A program made the position numbers and the translations under genes. DNA of 64,000 nt, taken from Mytilus edulis. Lineage: Eukaryota; Mollusca; Bivalvia; Mytilida; Mytilidae. The first letter of the stretch is position 1, and each line of letters begins with the position of its first letter. The notes below the pieces were generated by a model. It was not told the origin of the DNA. It did no database searches and was given only the letters and a program-made list of their open reading frames with translations. The stretch covers positions 38,902,873-38,966,872 of the forward strand of contig NC_092350.1 in NCBI RefSeq assembly GCF_963676685.1. The letters run 5' to 3'. Of this stretch, positions 61,286 to 64,000 are shown in pieces.

Positions 61286-63418
61286 ATGGAGTCCTTTGAT
61301 GCATTGAAAAGCGTTCTGAATTCATTTACAGGGAAAGTCTGTACTAAAAAGGATATCAATACGGCACTTGAGCTGCTGGGTAAATCCATCAACGACTATA
61401 CCAAAACTCTGGAAAAAAAGAGAATACTACGTTATATCGACGTGAATGATGTGGATCCAAAATGGACAGTCATTGGGTCTGGTCATTTTGGATACGTATA
61501 CGCCAGCAAATATGGGGGATCGAAGGTTGCTATCAAAATATTCAAAGACGAATCAAAATCAAAGATTCGAGAGGGAAAGATACTGCAGGACTTGAGCCAT
61601 GAAAATATCATAGCATTTCGAGGAATTGGATACATCTCACAATCAAAAGCGAAAGAAAAAAAATTACAAGTAAGTGATTCAAATAATGAGGAAATGATGT
61701 TTCTAGTCATGGAGTATATAGATCAAAACCTGTTAAAGTACGTAGATGGGATGAGAGTTCATGAAAGAAAAGGACTGCGTTACGATATGGTTTGGAGTAT
61801 TGGACAGCAGATTATTAGTGCATTAAACTATCTTCACAATTTGAACATTGCTCATAGAGATCTAAAACCGGATAACATTCTTTTGGAGGTAGGACCGAGA
61901 AGAATCGTCGTTAAGCTGGCAGACTTTGGGCTTGCAACTCACGGCAATGAAATAAACACAAATCCTCCACGTGATGAAAGAATGCCTTCATGTATCACTG
62001 GGTCCAGAGCCAGTTCAAGCGTTGCAAATATACGATGGGGTGCACCTGAACTATTTGAAGAAACCCTAGGTCGGGAACGGTCATTAGAAGATTATAAAAA
62101 ATCGGATATATATTGCTTTGGGAATGTACTTACATTCATGTTGACCGGAGAACGACCTTATAGCAAAATGTCAACCAACGCACTATATGACACTGAGGAT
62201 CATACGGATAACATATCAACTCCAGATTTACCGAAAACTCTATCTGGTCATTTGATGGATGCGATCATTGAGTGCCACAAAGAGATTCCAAAAGAAAGAC
62301 CGAAAGCTTCAAACGTTTTGAAAGATTTCTTCAGTTTGGAAAATAATCCGTATCTTTTGCAGACTAACTCGGAAACTGAAGCAGATTTTTTCAGTTGTGG
62401 ATTCATGGAGAAGACAGATATATTTGTTGCCGACTCATGTACTAACAGAGAGGCGTCACAGATGGGTTTCAATGATTCTGGAATCAGACCTACAGGATAC
62501 GACCATTTGGATTTAAATTGTGTCATTGAAGTAAAACATGCGCCATATCGAGACAGACCAGATGAATGGGATCTTAATAAAGAATATACGGATAATTTGG
62601 ACGAATTTATAACAATGGCAAAAAAGAAAGTAATAGATAACAATCCTACTGTAGCTTTGAAGGAGTTGACATTTGCAAGACCCGGTGAAGACGAAAATCA
62701 ACTTATTGAATTCAAATTTAAAGAGTCTGATTATATTCACCACAGGGCTATGAGAAAAATATGGATTGATTTTTCAAATCAGCAAAAGGCTGAAGAACTT
62801 CCCTCGAAATCAAATGTACATCCATATTTTAGTAACACGTTTGGTCTTCATGTTGCAGTCCTTACAGATGAAGGTCCTGACAAACCACAGAAATTTTTAT
62901 TTCCTCGTCGTGCTCAAAGAGAGGGAATGGCTGCACCAGGGAAATTCACTTGTGGTGCCGTCGAAAGTGCATCGAAACCAGACTACAATTTACACAACGG
63001 TAAAACGTGTGTTGATTTAGTAAATACCGCAGCGCGTGGACTGAAAGAGGAACTCGGACTAGAACTCTCAGGAAGTGACTTAGATGCTATTTGCTTAACC
63101 ACGGTTTACCTAAAATTTGACACCCATGAATGGGGACTATGTGGTTTTGTCGATTTGAAAGATAAAAGAATAGACCCAAAGCATAGAATAAGTGCCAATA
63201 GTTTGAAAGATATATTTAGCACTGGACCAAAAGATAAATTTGAACACCAAACGCTAAAGTTTATAGATTTTGATTTAAAAACAATGGTTGAATTCGTTTT
63301 CAATAACCATGAAGACTTTGCAAGCTCTGCAAAACTTGTAGTTGTGAAAGTTTTGCAAGCCTTCTATGGGTGGCAACGAGTACAACAAGAGTTTGAAATT
63401 ATGCGCCATGGGAAATAG
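61286..63418 (+). CDS. Protein kinase fused to a Nudix-like domain, intronless (710 aa)
   Basis: One uninterrupted 710-codon frame. Residues 1-55 are a charged helical N-terminus. Residues about 58-350 form a Ser/Thr-type kinase domain with all key parts: glycine loop GSGHFG (64-69), VAIK lysine 84, likely helix-C glutamate 96, HRDLKPDN (190-197), DFG (213-215), a long activation loop, GAPE (252-255), SDIYCFG (273-279) and the ERP arginine 338. The SDIY.FG segment leans towards the tyrosine-kinase-like (TKL) group. Residues about 407-500 are a spacer with EFKFKESDY. Residues about 515-670 look Nudix-like, with GAVES (557-561) and AARGLKEELGL (582-592), close to the Nudix box. The usual RE pair is RG here, while the later EE pair is kept. 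So the kinase is expected to be active; Nudix hydrolysis is uncertain and the domain may only bind a nucleotide. The fusion and the lack of introns are unusual for a molluscan gene. Confidence 0.9.
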   Translation: MESFDALKSVLNSFTGKVCTKKDINTALELLGKSINDYTKTLEKKRILRYIDVNDVDPKWTVIGSGHFGYVYASKYGGSKVAIKIFKDESKSKIREGKILQDLSHENIIAFRGIGYISQSKAKEKKLQVSDSNNEEMMFLVMEYIDQNLLKYVDGMRVHERKGLRYDMVWSIGQQIISALNYLHNLNIAHRDLKPDNILLEVGPRRIVVKLADFGLATHGNEINTNPPRDERMPSCITGSRASSSVANIRWGAPELFEETLGRERSLEDYKKSDIYCFGNVLTFMLTGERPYSKMSTNALYDTEDHTDNISTPDLPKTLSGHLMDAIIECHKEIPKERPKASNVLKDFFSLENNPYLLQTNSETEADFFSCGFMEKTDIFVADSCTNREASQMGFNDSGIRPTGYDHLDLNCVIEVKHAPYRDRPDEWDLNKEYTDNLDEFITMAKKKVIDNNPTVALKELTFARPGEDENQLIEFKFKESDYIHHRAMRKIWIDFSNQQKAEELPSKSNVHPYFSNTFGLHVAVLTDEGPDKPQKFLFPRRAQREGMAAPGKFTCGAVESASKPDYNLHNGKTCVDLVNTAARGLKEELGLELSGSDLDAICLTTVYLKFDTHEWGLCGFVDLKDKRIDPKHRISANSLKDIFSTGPKDKFEHQTLKFIDFDLKTMVEFVFNNHEDFASSAKLVVVKVLQAFYGWQRVQQEFEIMRHGK

Positions 63419-64000
63419 AACTTTTAATTTAATCGTGTATATTTCAATGTACTTTCGTTTTAATGGATACACAAATTCGTAAAACAAATCATGTTATAAC
63501 ACTCTATCTGAATTTAGTTTAATATAAAAAAAAATGGAGATTTGCTTGCCTGTAAAATAACTAGTTAACTGTAGATATATATCTGTTTCTTTTTCAACAA
63601 CATACCTCTCCTCCAGATTTTTTAAGATTTGCATTTTTGTACACATTTCAACAAATACTACGTATTGTGAACGAACAGAATTCCGAGCAAGACAAGTATT
63701 AAATAGATAACATTTTGTATATCAACATGTATATACACTTCATGATACTCATAAGTATACACCCTTTATTCTTCCGAACAGATTTTTTTTTTATCAGGGA
63801 ACCTAGAGAGTCGGTTTGCCCTTGGTAACTTTTTTTTAAACGAAGCCTCCAAGTACGGAGTCCGGCAAACAAATATTGCCATCATGTCCTATTCATTTTC
63901 ACCGCCTGCGAAGTTATTGTGTAGGAAGGTGGTAAATTCTAGAGTGTCTGCTTTAAGGAAATCACACTATTGTTTATACGAATCGATTCGCTCTCGGCGC
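63419..64000. other. 3' flank of the kinase-Nudix gene
   Basis: AT-rich sequence without a further gene. No canonical AATAAA was noticed close to the stop codon. Confidence 0.4.

Overview
The window is AT-rich, intron-bearing metazoan DNA and most likely comes from a marine mussel (Mytilus or a close relative). Three things point there: a pair of secreted coiled-coil/C1q-head genes of the kind that is massively expanded in bivalves, short phase-1 or phase-0 introns with standard GT-AG borders, and many copies of interspersed repeats that I recognise from memory as common in mussel genomes. The species cannot be proved from the sequence alone. All gene models below were read by hand from splice signals and from agreement between paralogues.

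Layout. (1) 1-20.8 kb, minus strand: a tandem array of three genes for a small secreted six-cysteine protein. Copy 1 is cut by the left edge, copies 2 and 3 are complete (117 and 120 aa), and a decayed 3' end of a further copy lies at 4050-4225. Each gene has a promoter-proximal non-coding exon (seen in copies 2 and 3), a tiny start exon with only six codons, a 177-nt exon carrying the signal peptide, and a last exon with five of the six cysteines. I do not recognise the family. (2) 20.8-25.9 kb: intergenic, with a 1.5-kb terminal-inverted-repeat element and a hairpin MITE. (3) 25.9-31.2 kb, plus strand: two C1q-domain genes, each of two coding exons with the same exon-1 length (307 nt) and phase. 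(4) 34.4-37.1 kb and 48.3-53.5 kb, minus strand: two paralogous nitrate/nitrite-porter (NNP, NRT2/NarK-type) MFS transporters with the same three-exon structure, separated by 11 kb of repeats. An exon-1 relic of a third copy sits inside the second gene. (5) 53.5-61.3 kb: repeats, including a degenerate minisatellite of roughly 85 bp. (6) 61.3-63.4 kb, plus strand: an intronless 710-aa gene joining a protein kinase domain to a C-terminal Nudix-like domain.

Together the window looks like a fast-evolving accessory segment. Three of its four gene groups arose by local duplication. Two groups encode secreted proteins, at least one of which (C1q) belongs to a family with known roles in bivalve immune recognition. 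The most unusual items are the kinase-Nudix gene, the animal NNP transporters with both nitrate-binding arginines present, and the unrecognised secreted-peptide array. Names such as R1-R6 for repeat families are local labels used only here.
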